Below, piece after piece: positions 16,371 through 26,983 of a DNA stretch of 64,000 nt. The notes beneath the pieces were generated by a model. That model had not been told where the DNA came from. It saw nothing but the letters and a program-made list of their open reading frames with translations, and ran no database searches. This DNA is from Kaistella treverensis (GTDB lineage Bacteria > Bacteroidota > Bacteroidia > Flavobacteriales > Weeksellaceae), in NCBI RefSeq assembly GCF_900114045.1, contig NZ_FORQ01000004.1:62001-126000 (forward strand), written 5' to 3'. How positions within the stretch are numbered: the stretch's first letter is position 1; each line of letters begins with the position of its first letter. The position numbers and the translations under genes are program-made.

Positions 16371-19300
16371 ATGTCAAACAAAAATAAAACAAGTAATTTT
16401 ACAAAAATTACGATTGGACTTGCTTCTCCGGAAATCATTTTGCAGGATTCCCGCGGTGAAGTTTTAAAGCCCGAAACTATTAACTACCGTACGCACAAGC
16501 CGGAAAGAGATGGTCTTTTCTGTGAGAAAATCTTCGGTCCTGTAAAGGATTATGAATGTGCGTGTGGAAAATACAAAAGAATCCGATACAAAGGAATCGT
16601 TTGTGACCGTTGTGGTGTAGAAGTTACAGAGAAAAAAGTCCGTAGGGAAAGAATCGGCCACATCGGTTTGGTTGTTCCTGTTGCGCACATCTGGTATTTC
16701 CGTTCTTTGCCGAATAAAATCGGATATCTTTTAGGATTGCCGTCTAAGAAATTAGACATGATAATCTATTATGAAAGATACGTTGTAATTCAGCAAGGTA
16801 TGGCTAAAAAAGCCGACGGTGCTGACTTTGATGATAAAGAATTCTTAACTGAAGAAGAATATCTGGATGTTTTGGAAACGCTTCCACCGGATAATCAATA
16901 TTTAGATGATTCGGACCCGAACAAATTCATCGCCAAAATGGGTGCTGAAGCGGTTGAAGAATTATTAAAAAGAATTGATTTAGATGCATTGTCGTTCGAT
17001 TTACGTCACAAAGCACACAACGAATCATCAAAACAAAGAAGAACCGAAGCCTTAAAAAGATTGAACGTAGTTGAAGCCTTAAGAGGTGCAAACACACGTA
17101 TGGTCAACCGTCCGGAATGGATGATTATGAGAGTGCTTCCAGTAATTCCACCAGAATTGAGACCTTTGGTTCCATTGGATGGTGGTCGTTTCGCGACTTC
17201 AGATTTAAATGACCTTTACCGTCGCGTAATCATCAGAAATAACCGTTTGAAGAGACTTTTAGAGATTAAAGCTCCGGAAGTAATCCTTCGAAATGAAAAA
17301 AGAATGCTGCAGGAATCGGTGGATTCACTTTTTGATAATACCAGAAAATCTTCTGCTGTAAAATCAGAATCCAACAGACCGTTGAAATCACTTTCAGATT
17401 CCCTGAAAGGTAAGCAAGGTCGTTTCCGTCAGAATTTATTAGGAAAACGTGTTGATTATTCTGCGCGTTCCGTAATCGTCGTAGGTCCAAACTTACAGTT
17501 GCACGAATGTGGAATTCCAAAAGATATGGCAGCGGAACTTTACAAACCGTTCATCATCAGAAAACTGATCGAAAGAGGAATTGTAAAAACCGTAAAATCT
17601 GCCAAAAGAATCATCGACAGAAAAGAACCTGTTGTTTATGACATTTTGGAAGGCGTGATGAAAGGGCACCCTGTACTTTTGAACAGAGCACCTACGCTTC
17701 ACAGATTGGGAATCCAGGCGTTCCAGCCAAAAATGATCGAAGGAAAAGCAATTCAGCTTCACCCTTTGGTAACTACAGCTTTCAACGCGGATTTCGATGG
17801 TGACCAGATGGCGGTTCACTTACCTTTAGGTCCGGAAGCTATTTTAGAAGCTCAACTTCTAATGTTAGGTTCTCAGAATATCTTAAACCCTGCGAATGGT
17901 TCCCCGATTACAGTACCTTCTCAGGATATGGTTTTGGGTCTTTATTTTATGACCAAAGAATTGTCTTCAACAGATGACATGAAAGTGAAAGGTGAAGGCC
18001 TTGCTTTCTATTCTCCGGAAGAAGTAGAAATCGCTTATGCTGAAGGCCAGGTGTCTTTAAATGCAAAAGTAAGATGTAGAGTTCCTGTGAAGGAAGATGG
18101 AGAATTGGTTACTCGACTTACTGAAACTACTGTAGGTAGAGTATTGTTTAACCAGATTGTACCGAAAGAAGTTGGTTTTGTAAATGAACTTTTGACCAAA
18201 AAATCATTGCGAAATGTAATTGGTAGAATTCTAGCAGATACTGATTTCCCAACAACAGTACGCTTCCTGGATGATATGAAAGACTTAGGTTACTCAAATG
18301 CATTCAAAGGTGGTCTCTCCTTTAGTTTAGGTGATATCGTAATCCCGGAAGAAAAGAAAAACATGATCGCTACTGCTGTGGAAACAGTAGATGAGATCAA
18401 GGCCAACTACAACATGGGATTAATTACCGATACTGAAAGATATAACCAGGTAATTGACGTTTGGACCAATACCAACGCCGGATTAACCGAGATGATCATG
18501 AGCAGAATGAAAACCGACCAAGGTGGTTTCAATTCAGTTTATATGATGCTTGATTCCGGTGCAAGGGGTTCCAAAGAGCAAATCCGTCAGCTTTCCGGTA
18601 TGCGTGGATTGATGGCAAAACCGCAAAAAGCGGGCTCAACAGGGGCAGAAATTATCGAAAACCCAATTGTGGCAAACTTTAAAGAAGGTTTATCCATTTT
18701 GGAATACTTTATCTCTACTCACGGTGCTCGTAAAGGTTTGGCGGATACCGCTTTGAAAACTGCCGATGCGGGTTACCTGACCAGAAGGTTGGTAGACGTT
18801 GCACAGGATGTGATCATTACAGAAAACGACTGTGGAACTTTAAGAGGAACAGAAATTACACCACTTAAGAAAAATGACGAAATCGTTGAAAGACTTTCTG
18901 AGAGAATCTTGGGTAGAGTTTCTTTACATAACGTGTACGATCCCGAAACCGACGAAATTATTTTGGAAGCTGATCAATTAATTGATGAAGCTATTGCTAA
19001 AAAAATCGAAGCTGCGGGTATCGATATCGTAGAAGTTCGTTCGCCATTGACTTGTGAAGCGAAAAAAGGAATTTGTGCCGCTTGTTACGGTAGAAACTTA
19101 GCAACCGGAAAACCAATTCACATGGGTGAAGCGGTAGGTGTTATCGCAGCACAATCCATCGGTGAGCCGGGAACTCAGTTAACATTGAGAACCTTCCACC
19201 AAGGGGGAACTGCAGGAAATATCTCCGAAAATCCTTCCATCGTTGCAAGACGTGATGGTATCGTAGAAATGGACGAAATCCGTACGGTAACTTCCGAAAA

Positions 19301-20636
19301 CGAAGAAGGTAAAAAAGCGGAAATTGTAGTTTCACGTTCAACGGAATTCCGTTTGGTAGCAGACAATGCTGCCAGAACGCCATTAATGGTTGCGAATATT
19401 CCTTATGGATCAGAGTTAGCGGTAAAACCGGGTGACAAAGTGAAAAAAGGTGATTTAATCTGTAAGTGGGATCCGTATAACGCGGTAATCATCGCGGAAT
19501 CTGCAGGTAAAATCGAGTACGAAGATATTATTCAAGGGGTTTCCTTCCAGTTGGAAATTGATGAGCAGACTGGTTTCGAAGAGAAAGTAATTTCTGAATC
19601 TAGAAACAAGAAAGCCGTACCAACTTTGAAAGTTGTAGACTCTAAAGGTGTTGAACAAAAAGCTTATAACCTACCGGTTGGCGCTCACATTATGGTAAAT
19701 GATGGTGAGAAGATTAAAGCAGGTAAAGTAATGATCAAGATCCCAAGAAAATCAGCAAAATCAGGGGATATCACCGGTGGTCTTCCTCGTGTTACCGAAT
19801 TGTTCGAAGCGAGAAATCCTTCCAACCCGGCGGTAGTTACAGAAATCGATGGTGTAGTATCTTATGGAAAAATCAAAAGAGGTAACCGCGAGTTGATCGT
19901 GGAAGCTAAAACCGGAGAAATCTCCAAATATTTGGTGAAGCTTTCCAACCAGATTCTGGTACAGGAAAATGACTTCGTGAGAGCGGGTTCACCACTTTCT
20001 GATGGTTCTACAACACCAGACGATATCTTGAAAATCAAAGGGCCAACTGCCGTGCAGGAATATTTGGTTAATGAAATTCAGGAAGTTTACCGTCTTCAAG
20101 GGGTGAAAATCGATGACAAACACTTCGAAATTATTGTGCGTCAGATGATGACCAAAGTTTCTATTGTGGATGGTGGAGATACGCAATTCTTAGAAGGTGC
20201 ATTGGAACACAAAGGTGACTTCTTAGAAGAGAACAACCGCGTTTTCGGCCTTAAAGTAGTTGTTGAAGCTGGCGATTCGAAAGAATTTAAACCAGGTCAG
20301 ATGATTACCGCAAGAGAACTTAGAGACGAAAACTCAAAACTGAAACGTGAAGATTTGGCCTTGGTAGAAGTTCGTGAAGCTCTATCAGCAACGGCTACTC
20401 CTGTGTTACAGGGGATTACCAGAGCAGCGCTTCAAACCAAATCGTTCATGTCGGCGGCTTCCTTCCAGGAAACAACCAAAGTATTGAACGAAGCGGCGGT
20501 TTCCGGAAAAGTAGATTACCTGAGCGGTCTGAAAGAAAATGTAATTGTAGGACATAGAATTCCTGCAGGTACAGGTCTGAAAGATTATCAAAATGTAATC
20601 GTAGGTTCTAAAAAAGAATTCGAAGACATCAATTAA
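16371..20636 (+). CDS. rpoC: DNA-directed RNA polymerase subunit beta'
   Basis: 1421 residues. The catalytic Mg site [12 protein letters not shown] has D474, D476 and D478. The N-terminal zinc site uses C63, C65, C78 and C81, and a second zinc cluster lies in [14 protein letters not shown]. The beta' subunit carries the clamp, bridge helix and trigger loop. Cotranscribed with rpoB across a gap that holds a family B variant and a word tract. DUF3467 follows 97 bp later, with no visible terminator between, and may share the transcript. Confidence 0.99.
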   Translation: MSNKNKTSNFTKITIGLASPEIILQDSRGEVLKPETINYRTHKPERDGLFCEKIFGPVKDYECACGKYKRIRYKGIVCDRCGVEVTEKKVRRERIGHIGLVVPVAHIWYFRSLPNKIGYLLGLPSKKLDMIIYYERYVVIQQGMAKKADGADFDDKEFLTEEEYLDVLETLPPDNQYLDDSDPNKFIAKMGAEAVEELLKRIDLDALSFDLRHKAHNESSKQRRTEALKRLNVVEALRGANTRMVNRPEWMIMRVLPVIPPELRPLVPLDGGRFATSDLNDLYRRVIIRNNRLKRLLEIKAPEVILRNEKRMLQESVDSLFDNTRKSSAVKSESNRPLKSLSDSLKGKQGRFRQNLLGKRVDYSARSVIVVGPNLQLHECGIPKDMAAELYKPFIIRKLIERGIVKTVKSAKRIIDRKEPVVYDILEGVMKGHPVLLNRAPTLHRLGIQAFQPKMIEGKAIQLHPLVTTAFNADFDGDQMAVHLPLGPEAILEAQLLMLGSQNILNPANGSPITVPSQDMVLGLYFMTKELSSTDDMKVKGEGLAFYSPEEVEIAYAEGQVSLNAKVRCRVPVKEDGELVTRLTETTVGRVLFNQIVPKEVGFVNELLTKKSLRNVIGRILADTDFPTTVRFLDDMKDLGYSNAFKGGLSFSLGDIVIPEEKKNMIATAVETVDEIKANYNMGLITDTERYNQVIDVWTNTNAGLTEMIMSRMKTDQGGFNSVYMMLDSGARGSKEQIRQLSGMRGLMAKPQKAGSTGAEIIENPIVANFKEGLSILEYFISTHGARKGLADTALKTADAGYLTRRLVDVAQDVIITENDCGTLRGTEITPLKKNDEIVERLSERILGRVSLHNVYDPETDEIILEADQLIDEAIAKKIEAAGIDIVEVRSPLTCEAKKGICAACYGRNLATGKPIHMGEAVGVIAAQSIGEPGTQLTLRTFHQGGTAGNISENPSIVARRDGIVEMDEIRTVTSENEEGKKAEIVVSRSTEFRLVADNAARTPLMVANIPYGSELAVKPGDKVKKGDLICKWDPYNAVIIAESAGKIEYEDIIQGVSFQLEIDEQTGFEEKVISESRNKKAVPTLKVVDSKGVEQKAYNLPVGAHIMVNDGEKIKAGKVMIKIPRKSAKSGDITGGLPRVTELFEARNPSNPAVVTEIDGVVSYGKIKRGNRELIVEAKTGEISKYLVKLSNQILVQENDFVRAGSPLSDGSTTPDDILKIKGPTAVQEYLVNEIQEVYRLQGVKIDDKHFEIIVRQMMTKVSIVDGGDTQFLEGALEHKGDFLEENNRVFGLKVVVEAGDSKEFKPGQMITARELRDENSKLKREDLALVEVREALSATATPVLQGITRAALQTKSFMSAASFQETTKVLNEAAVSGKVDYLSGLKENVIVGHRIPAGTGLKDYQNVIVGSKKEFEDIN

Positions 20637-20640
20637 AATA

Positions 20641-20725
20641 AGACAAAAGACATCAGATTTCAGAATTTTAATTTCTGAAGTCTGATTTCTGAAGTCTACA
20701 ATCTAAAATTAAAAATTTAAAATAT
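20641..20725. repeat. Word tract with TTTCTGAAGTCTGA and TCTACAATCTAAAAT words
   Basis: Imperfect repeats of CAGATTTCAGAA, TTTCTGAAGTC (twice) and CTACAATCTAAAATT. It shares the last word with the tract before rpoC. Confidence 0.6.
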
Positions 20726-20733
20726 TTCAAAAA

Positions 20734-21048
20734 ATGGACAACCAAGATCAAAACCAAAATCAAGATCAGAACAACATTAACATTAACTTAAACGAAATGG
20801 TTGCACAGGGCGTATATTGCAACCTTGCGTTGGTGAATAATTCACCTTCAGAATTCGTTTTGGATTTTATCCAGATGATGCCCGGAGTTCAGCAGGCAAA
20901 CGTAAGATCAAGAGTAATTCTTGCTCCATTGCACGCAAAAAGAGTATTGGCAGCTTTGCAGCAAAACATCGCGAACTACGAGCAGCAGTTTGGTGAAATC
21001 AAAGAAGTTGAACCTTTCGTATTAGGTCAAAATAACGTACAGGCGTAA
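20734..21048 (+). CDS. DUF3467 domain-containing protein
   Basis: 104 residues. A low-complexity N-terminus rich in Asn, Gln and Asp is followed by the DUF3467 fold segment GVYCNLALVNNSPSEFVLDF and RSRVILAPLHAKRVLAALQQN. The family is small, cytosolic and of unknown function. Position directly behind rpoC is typical in Bacteroidota, so a link to transcription is tempting but is only inference from context. Terminated by the hairpin at 21073-21105. Confidence 0.88.
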   Translation: MDNQDQNQNQDQNNININLNEMVAQGVYCNLALVNNSPSEFVLDFIQMMPGVQQANVRSRVILAPLHAKRVLAALQQNIANYEQQFGEIKEVEPFVLGQNNVQA

Positions 21049-21072
21049 TTAGTTTCCACGTTTTTTCAAACT

Positions 21073-21105
21073 AAATCCCGGTTCAGTAATGTACCGGGAT
21101 TTTTC
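21073..21105 (+). terminator. Intrinsic terminator after DUF3467
   Basis: AAATCCCGGT at 21073-21082 pairs with ACCGGGATTT at 21093-21102, then T residues. Confidence 0.82.
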
Positions 21106-21206
21106 ATTTGTGTTTTTGAGAGAAGCTCACAGCAAGCTGTTTTTGAGAAATTTTTTCTCCATCATTTGTGTACCTGCAAATATACATTCAATTAAGGTAA
21201 AGTTTT

Positions 21207-21224
21207 TGTACATTGCTGTACATT
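21207..21224. promoter_or_regulatory. Candidate operator: tandem TGTACATT
   Basis: TGTACATT at 21207-21214 and again at 21217-21224, spaced 10 bp, one helical turn. Related GTGTACCT and ATACATTC words lie at about 21168-21189. About 40 bp upstream of the HTH-like gene. Confidence 0.4.
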
Positions 21225-21265
21225 ATTAACTGCCGGCAAGTGACACAAATAGAAATGTTAAATTC

Positions 21266-22483
21266 ATGAATCGGAATACAGACGCACTTCTTCAGCTCCG
21301 TCTAAATGTAATTGATCAGTTTGGGAAGCAGATCGTAACTGCCACCGACTGCGAAAATCTTGCAGCTATTCTTGCAGAAAAACTTAAGGCCAATATCAGT
21401 GCCCAAACTTTGCGGCGGTTTTTTGGATTGATTAAAGCATCTTCACAACCAAGCCTCTATACATTGGATATCCTGGCGAAATTTTGCGGATTTACCGATT
21501 TTCATCACTTTGCAGATTTTAAGACAAACAGCGAGCTGGAATTATTCTTCGGTTCTGCCGAAGATTCAGGAAATGATTATTGGCTTAAAAGTGAGCAACT
21601 TTGCAGGCAAATAGCTGATTCGCCCTTTCACCTTGCCACCATCCATCACCGAATGATGCCTTTTCCATTAGTTAGAAAATATTTCATGGAAAATCACCCG
21701 ATGCGCGACATGCTTGGGACCGTGTATTCGCAATACTTCATGTCTTACCTTAAATTCAACCAAACAAACGAAGCCCGAATTTTTGCATATGGTTTCCTCT
21801 ACCAAAGTGCTTTTTTACAAGGAAATCAGGAACTTATGCACCTTTTTTTTCAAAAAGTAAAGGAGACAGAACTTTCGCCGGAAGTATTTGTAATTCCCGC
21901 CGGACTGAAATTCGGAATAACACTTCATTATGCCGATTATATCGGTGATGAAATTCTGTTCACTAAAACGTATTCAGCAATGAAAGCCAGTCGCGAACTA
22001 TATATTTCCGCTTCAAAATCCTCTGTCTGCAGTTTTGAATACACGGTTCTTGAATCGCTGATCTTTACGGAACGTAAAAGTGAAATACGGTTATTACTCG
22101 AAAACAATACTTTCCAAAGCAGTGCTCAGCAAAATTTTATTCCGTCTCAAAGGAAATTAACACACGATGAGGTTTGGAAAATTCTCTCTGCAGTCGGCTA
22201 TCACAAAATCGGCGACGAAGAAACTGCCAAAAAATTTGCAGAGCGTGTAAATCTGGAAAATCTCGGTTTTGGCTGGCAAAAATATTATTCAATAATCTAT
22301 TACTTCCTGCTGCTTGAAATTGTAGAATTAAAAGAAAAGTCCAAAATTCTTAAAAAACTGCATCATCTAATTTCAGAAACGCATTTCACGCACTTTGAAG
22401 AAAAACTATCGTTATACAATTCGAAGAAGCAACAGGTTGCTGGAACCAACCAAGTTGAACCTTTAATGGGTAAAAACATTTAG
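21266..22483 (+). CDS. Bacteroidota protein with N-terminal HTH-like domain, function unknown
   Basis: 405 residues. The first ~95 contain ISAQTLRRFFGLI and SLYTLDILAKFCGFTDFHHF. This matches the pattern (S-x-x-TL-x-R-x-x-G, then TLD-x-L-A-x-x-x-G-[YF]-x-x-[WF]-x-x-F) that recurs at the N-terminus of many Bacteroidota proteins and looks like a small helical DNA- or protein-binding module. The remaining ~300 residues are predicted mostly helical, resemble repeat proteins, and carry no enzyme motif. No signal peptide. The gene stands alone between terminators and has TGTACATT repeats in front that could be an autoregulatory site. Regulatory function is inference. Confidence 0.55.
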   Translation: MNRNTDALLQLRLNVIDQFGKQIVTATDCENLAAILAEKLKANISAQTLRRFFGLIKASSQPSLYTLDILAKFCGFTDFHHFADFKTNSELELFFGSAEDSGNDYWLKSEQLCRQIADSPFHLATIHHRMMPFPLVRKYFMENHPMRDMLGTVYSQYFMSYLKFNQTNEARIFAYGFLYQSAFLQGNQELMHLFFQKVKETELSPEVFVIPAGLKFGITLHYADYIGDEILFTKTYSAMKASRELYISASKSSVCSFEYTVLESLIFTERKSEIRLLLENNTFQSSAQQNFIPSQRKLTHDEVWKILSAVGYHKIGDEETAKKFAERVNLENLGFGWQKYYSIIYYFLLLEIVELKEKSKILKKLHHLISETHFTHFEEKLSLYNSKKQQVAGTNQVEPLMGKNI

Positions 22484-22603
22484 TACAGCTTTTTTTAATC
22501 AATCCTGTTTCATTTAAAGGAATTGGAACTTTTTCCGAGCTAAAACCTCATTTTTTTATAAAATTCCCTACTTTAGAAAAATGAAAAAAAATTTAATTCT
22601 AGC

Positions 22604-23107
22604 ATGAAAAAAATAATTCTACTCTTTCTATTTCTATTCAGCGCAAATACTTTTTTCCCTGCTTCGCAGCCCTTTTTTCAGAAAACAGATCAGCTTGTGC
22701 TGAAAGTAAAAGTTATCGGAATTAAAGACGGCGACACTGTTGAGGTTTTATATTATCAGTTGCCAATCATTGTTAGGTTAGAGCACATCGACGCGCCCGA
22801 AAAAAAACAGGCTTTTGGTTCGGTTTCAAAACAGAAACTCGCTGAACTTGCTTTCGGAAAAACAGTAACATTAGTGAGCACCGGAAAAAAAGGGAATTAC
22901 GATGCGCGCGGCCGCATAATCGCGGAAATTTATTTGAATGAAAAAACCTGCCTCAACAAAGAAATGCTGAAAGCAGGTTTAGCCTGGCATTATAAAAGAT
23001 ATTCCGTGAATCTGGAATATGCAAAGCTGGAACTTTTAGCACGCAGAAATAAAGTCGGTTTGTGGTCCGAAAAATCTCCCGTCGCGCCCTGGGAATACCG
23101 GAAATAA
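22604..23107 (+). CDS. Secreted thermonuclease-family (SNase-like) nuclease
   Basis: 167 residues. N-terminal signal peptide (about 1-20). SNase fold with catalytic residues aligned to staphylococcal nuclease: D44 in KDGDTVEV, R58 and D63 in VRLEHIDAPE with E66, and R104 in DARGRII. The usual Thr after the catalytic Asp is Ala, as in many bacterial homologues. It should cleave DNA/RNA with Ca2+ in the periplasm or outside. Convergent with the ribB-like gene across a shared hairpin. Confidence 0.85.
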   Translation: MKKIILLFLFLFSANTFFPASQPFFQKTDQLVLKVKVIGIKDGDTVEVLYYQLPIIVRLEHIDAPEKKQAFGSVSKQKLAELAFGKTVTLVSTGKKGNYDARGRIIAEIYLNEKTCLNKEMLKAGLAWHYKRYSVNLEYAKLELLARRNKVGLWSEKSPVAPWEYRK

Positions 23108-23112
23108 ATTCA

Positions 23113-23151
23113 AAAAAAATATCGCCTTAAAAGACGATATTTTTTATTTTT
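23113..23151. terminator. Bidirectional intrinsic terminator (family B-like)
   Basis: AAAAATATCG at 23115-23124 pairs with CGATATTTTT at 23135-23144 between convergent genes. Layout and the in-frame reading KKYRLKRRYFLF resemble family B, especially the copy at 35314. Confidence 0.7.
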
Positions 23152-24273
23152 CTATAGCTGCACCATTTCGGTGACTTCCACATCATAGCCGCCAACTAAA
23201 GGTTTTTGGTGAATATTCTGCGAAATCACACGGAATTTATTAATTCCTAAATTTTTCAAAATCTGAGTTCCAATTCCATAATCATGAAAATTTGAAGCTA
23301 AAGTTGGCCTTTTTTCCTGCCCGTCCTGAAAATCCAAAAACTGCTGAAGTTTGCGCATCGTATTTTCAGAATTAGAAACATTGTTGATGAAAATAATCGC
23401 GCCTTTTCCTTCAGCATTGATCATCGAAGTTACTTTTTCCAGCAAAGGTTTTTCACCAGTTGTCAACCGGCTTAACACATCAAAATATGAATTTGAAGCC
23501 TGAACGCGCACTAAAATCGGTTCGTTTTCTGCCCATTTTCCTTTTGTTAAAGCAAAATGTATTTGATCTGTACTTGTTTCTTTAAACGCAAAAAAATCAA
23601 ATTCGCCATAGAAAGTTTTTACTTTTCGCTCTTCAATTCTTGCAATTAAATCACCTTTTTTCAGTTGGTATTCAATCAAATCTTCGATGGAAACCAGTTT
23701 CAGGTCGTGCTTTTTCGCCAATGCGTAAAGCTCGGGAAGCCGCGCCATCGAACCGTCATCATTCATGATTTCGCAAATCACGCCGCCTTCCTGCAAGCCC
23801 GCAAGTTTAGTTAAATCAATGGCAGCTTCGGTGTGACCGGCCCTTTTTAAAACGCCGCCTTTTTTTGCGCGTAACGGAAAAATATGGCCCGGACGCATAA
23901 AATCCGCTGGTTTAGTATTCGGATCCATTAAAGCTAAAATCGTTTTGCTGCGGTCGCTCGCGGAAATTCCGGTAGAAACGCCTTCACCCAGTAAATCTAC
24001 GGAAACCGTAAAAGCGGTTTCTTTCGGATCGGAACTGCGCGTCACCATAATATCGAGACCAAGTTCGTCGCATCTTTTTTCCGGAAGGGGCGTACAGATC
24101 AATCCGCGACCGTGAATCGTCATAAAATTGATGATTTCCGGCGTCGTCAGTTCTGCCGCAGAAAGAAAATCTCCTTCATTTTCTCTGTTCTCGTCATCAA
24201 CCACGATGATGATTTTGCCGTTTTTTAGATCTTCAATCGCTTCAGCAATCGTATTTAATTGAATGTCGGACAT
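23152..24273 (-). CDS. ribB: 3,4-dihydroxy-2-butanone-4-phosphate synthase with degenerate GTP cyclohydrolase II half (RibBX-like)
   Basis: 373 residues from ATG 24273 (a longer start at 24294 adds 7 residues). The N-terminal RibB domain has DDENRENEGD for Mg2+ binding, RPGHIFPL, RAGHTEAAIDL and ICEIMNDDG, so it should convert ribulose-5-phosphate to the 4-carbon riboflavin precursor. The C-terminal half aligns with RibA (ending YGIGTQILKNLGINKFRVIS) but has no cysteine at all. The zinc/catalytic segment of the form CLTGD...RCDCG is replaced by ASNSYFDVLSR. It therefore looks like the RibBX arrangement known from Proteobacteria, without cyclohydrolase activity. Automatic annotation would call it bifunctional ribBA. 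Confidence 0.88.
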   Translation of the reverse strand: MSDIQLNTIAEAIEDLKNGKIIIVVDDENRENEGDFLSAAELTTPEIINFMTIHGRGLICTPLPEKRCDELGLDIMVTRSSDPKETAFTVSVDLLGEGVSTGISASDRSKTILALMDPNTKPADFMRPGHIFPLRAKKGGVLKRAGHTEAAIDLTKLAGLQEGGVICEIMNDDGSMARLPELYALAKKHDLKLVSIEDLIEYQLKKGDLIARIEERKVKTFYGEFDFFAFKETSTDQIHFALTKGKWAENEPILVRVQASNSYFDVLSRLTTGEKPLLEKVTSMINAEGKGAIIFINNVSNSENTMRKLQQFLDFQDGQEKRPTLASNFHDYGIGTQILKNLGINKFRVISQNIHQKPLVGGYDVEVTEMVQL

Positions 24274-24347
24274 TTTACTTTTAGATTTTTGCAAAGATAC
24301 TGAGATTTAGCGCAATCGACAATTCAAATATTATATCGGTTAAATCT

Positions 24348-24391
24348 CAAAAATTACCTGCTTTAGCGGCAAATTTTTACGTTTTACAAAA
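24348..24391 (+). repeat. Family B element
   Basis: AAAAATTACCTGCTTTAGCG then GCAAATTTTTACGTTTTAC, lying between two minus-strand genes and reading opposite to them. The matching frame gives KLPALAANFYVLQN. Confidence 0.65.
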
Positions 24392-24415
24392 CCGGAAAAT
24401 TTGCCTATTTAATGC

Positions 24416-25414
24416 CTAAAAAATCTCTTTCACCACTTCGCTGAAAATTTCGTAAGATTTCAGTCGCGCTTTCTGCTCGTAAATATGCGAGGTGATCATC
24501 ATTTCGTCGACACCAAACAAAGCCTGAAACTGCTGCATTTCATTTTTAATTTTTTCCGGACCGCCGACAAAGCTGTAACGTAACATTCGCAATACGTGAC
24601 TTTTTTCCATATAATTCCAGACTTTTTCAATGTCTTCAACCGGCGGTGAATACGGTTTTCTGTCACTTCTAATGATATTTAGAAAAGCCTGATACAGCGT
24701 CGTCGAAAGTTTTTTAGCTTCGGCATCGGTTTCCGCAGCAATTCCGTTTACACACGCTATAATATATGGTGTCGGGAATTTTTCACTTGGCTGATAGTTT
24801 TGGCGGTAAATTTCAAAAGCGGCTTCCATCATATCGGGCGCAAAATGTCCCGCGAAGGCATAAGGTAAGCCCATTTCGGCAGCCAGCCACGCGCTGTCGG
24901 TGCTGGAACCTAAAATATAAATCGGGATATCACAGCCTTCACCCGGAATTGCGCGTACTAGACTTTCCGAATTTTCAGTGGAAAAATAACGCTGCAATTC
25001 CTGTATCTGATTAGGAAAATGCTGATTGATATTCTGCGGATTTCTACCCAGCGCTTTTGCCGTTAAACCGTCGGTTCCCGGCGCGCGACCAACGCCCAAA
25101 TCAATTCTGTGCGGAAAAAGACTTTCCAAAGTCCCGAATTGTTCTGCAATGACGAGCGAGCTGTGGTTCGGCAACATGATACCGCCGGAACCTACGCGGA
25201 TTTTTTTCGTTCCGTTTGCGATAAAACCGATTAATACTGATGTTGCGGAACTTGCGATGCTCGCCATATTGTGATGTTCCGCCAACCAGAAGCGTTTGTA
25301 ATCTAAATCTTCAACTGTTCTGGCGAGTTCTAAACTGTCATTAAATGTATCGTGGATGGTTTTATTCTGTTTTACCGGCGCCAGATCCAGCACAGAAAGT
25401 TTAAATTTTTTCAT
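24416..25414 (-). CDS. LLM-class flavin-dependent oxidoreductase
   Basis: 332 residues, bacterial luciferase-like TIM barrel. Features: the N-terminal LSVLDLAPV, FWLAEHHNM, RVGSGGIMLPNHSSLVIAEQ and RIDLGVGRAPGTD segments typical of the YhbW-like FMN-dependent monooxygenase group. A flavin monooxygenase or reductase role is likely; the substrate is unknown. 142 bp upstream of the ribB-like gene on the same strand. The proximity of a flavin enzyme to a riboflavin gene may be chance. Confidence 0.85.
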   Translation of the reverse strand: MKKFKLSVLDLAPVKQNKTIHDTFNDSLELARTVEDLDYKRFWLAEHHNMASIASSATSVLIGFIANGTKKIRVGSGGIMLPNHSSLVIAEQFGTLESLFPHRIDLGVGRAPGTDGLTAKALGRNPQNINQHFPNQIQELQRYFSTENSESLVRAIPGEGCDIPIYILGSSTDSAWLAAEMGLPYAFAGHFAPDMMEAAFEIYRQNYQPSEKFPTPYIIACVNGIAAETDAEAKKLSTTLYQAFLNIIRSDRKPYSPPVEDIEKVWNYMEKSHVLRMLRYSFVGGPEKIKNEMQQFQALFGVDEMMITSHIYEQKARLKSYEIFSEVVKEIF

Positions 25415-25551
25415 GAGAAGTAAGTTACCAAAATAGTTTTAAAATTTCCGGAAATTCTGCCTATCATTGTGATTGATTTTTTCGAGCAGAAATGCCGATT
25501 TTTTTCGTTTTATCAATTTTCCGCAAATTTGCGTTTCAAAAAATAAACCTA

Positions 25552-26925
25552 ATGAAGTATTTGTTTTCGATTTTATGGATTTTTACCGGTTTTGCTGTAT
25601 CCGCACAAAGCTTAAATTCAGAAAAAGTGGCGCCGACGGTATTTCCGAAAATAAAATCATCAGTGCTGATTCCCGTTCAGATTCCGCTCGCTGAAATTTC
25701 GAATATCATCAATTCGTCCACACCAAATTTACTTTTCGAGGACAATTCGTTTACGGATAACGACAACGATCAGTTTAAAGTAAAAGTCTGGAAAACACGA
25801 CCGATTCGTTTGGTTGGTGGAACTGAACAGAACCTTTTAATTGAAGTTCCACTGAAGATTTGGGCGGAAAAAGGAATCGGAAAATTTGGGCTGTATAACT
25901 ACCAAAATACCACTTTTGAAACGGTAATGTATTTCAGCACGCAAATTAATTTTCAAAATAACTGGACGGTTGCGACCAAAACTTCACCGCGCGGATTCAA
26001 ATGGGTGACGAAGCCGGTGTTGGATTACGGTAAAATTAAATTACCGATAACGTCTTTAATTGAAAGCACTTTGCAGAAGCAGCAGGCTGAATTTTCTAAA
26101 ACCATCGATGAAATGTTGAGGGAACAGCTGAATTTTCAAAAATATGCCGTTTTAGCTTGGAATAATTTTGCCCAACCGTTTAGTATTTCTGCCGAGTTTG
26201 ATACTTGGTTAAAAGTTTCACCTTTAAATATCAGCATCTCGCCGCTGGTTTTTTACCGCGATCGCTTGGATTTCGGAGTCGGTATTGAAACGTATTCCGA
26301 AACTTTTACCGGCGAAAAACCTGCCGCTTCACCGCTATTGAAAAATGTGGCAAACTTCAAAAAAGTGCCCGAATTGCCGCAAAAATTTGTGCTTCAGACC
26401 ACCGCAAATATTCCGCTGCAAGAAGCTGAAGAAATTGCCGAAAAAATGTTTCTCGGAAAAGAGTTTGATTTTCGAGAAGGAAAATCAAAAATCATTGTTG
26501 ATGACGTGAAAATTTCCAGCGTGGAAAACCGCATAATTATGGAAATATCAACGAGCGGAGCTTTGGAAGGAATTTCTACCATTTCCGGAATTCCGGTTTA
26601 TGACGCGGCAAAAAGAAAGATCACGCTTTCGGAAATGACGTATAAATTATCGACCAAAAATATTTTACATAAAGCTGCAGCATTGCTTTTCAAAGGAAAA
26701 ATCGTTCATCTAATCGAGACGGAATATGGGATTCCGACCGCTGCAATTGAAGATGAGGCGAGAAAAAGCATCGACGAAGCCTTTAACAAAGAATATTACA
26801 AAGGTGTGAAACTCAACGGAAAAGTCTTCGGATTAAAACCTTCCAAAATTCTGCTGAACGGCGGAGTGCTGACGGTTGTTATCGACACCGAAGCGCAATT
26901 GGTGCTGAAAATTAGCGGTGTCTAA
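25552..26925 (+). CDS. DUF4403 family secreted protein
   Basis: 457 residues from ATG 25552, chosen because MKYLFSILWIFTGFAVSAQS is a signal peptide; the frame opens 60 bp earlier. Long beta-rich protein with the DUF4403 pattern, including KTSPRGFKWVTKP and repeated segments with GKSKIIVDDVKIS. No catalytic motif. DUF4403 proteins are predicted periplasmic or outer-membrane-associated lipid-binding-like folds in Bacteroidota; function unknown. Followed by tRNA-Cys. Confidence 0.8.
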   Translation: MKYLFSILWIFTGFAVSAQSLNSEKVAPTVFPKIKSSVLIPVQIPLAEISNIINSSTPNLLFEDNSFTDNDNDQFKVKVWKTRPIRLVGGTEQNLLIEVPLKIWAEKGIGKFGLYNYQNTTFETVMYFSTQINFQNNWTVATKTSPRGFKWVTKPVLDYGKIKLPITSLIESTLQKQQAEFSKTIDEMLREQLNFQKYAVLAWNNFAQPFSISAEFDTWLKVSPLNISISPLVFYRDRLDFGVGIETYSETFTGEKPAASPLLKNVANFKKVPELPQKFVLQTTANIPLQEAEEIAEKMFLGKEFDFREGKSKIIVDDVKISSVENRIIMEISTSGALEGISTISGIPVYDAAKRKITLSEMTYKLSTKNILHKAAALLFKGKIVHLIETEYGIPTAAIEDEARKSIDEAFNKEYYKGVKLNGKVFGLKPSKILLNGGVLTVVIDTEAQLVLKISGV

Positions 26926-26964
26926 TTAAGTCAGAATTAATTTCGGCAATTTTAATTAATTTTC

Positions 26965-26972
26965 TATATTTG
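26965..26972 (+). promoter_or_regulatory. Promoter box of tRNA-Cys
   Basis: TATATTTG at 26965-26972, 12 bp before the tRNA; no TTG at -33. Confidence 0.6.
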
Positions 26973-26983
26973 CAAACCCAAAT

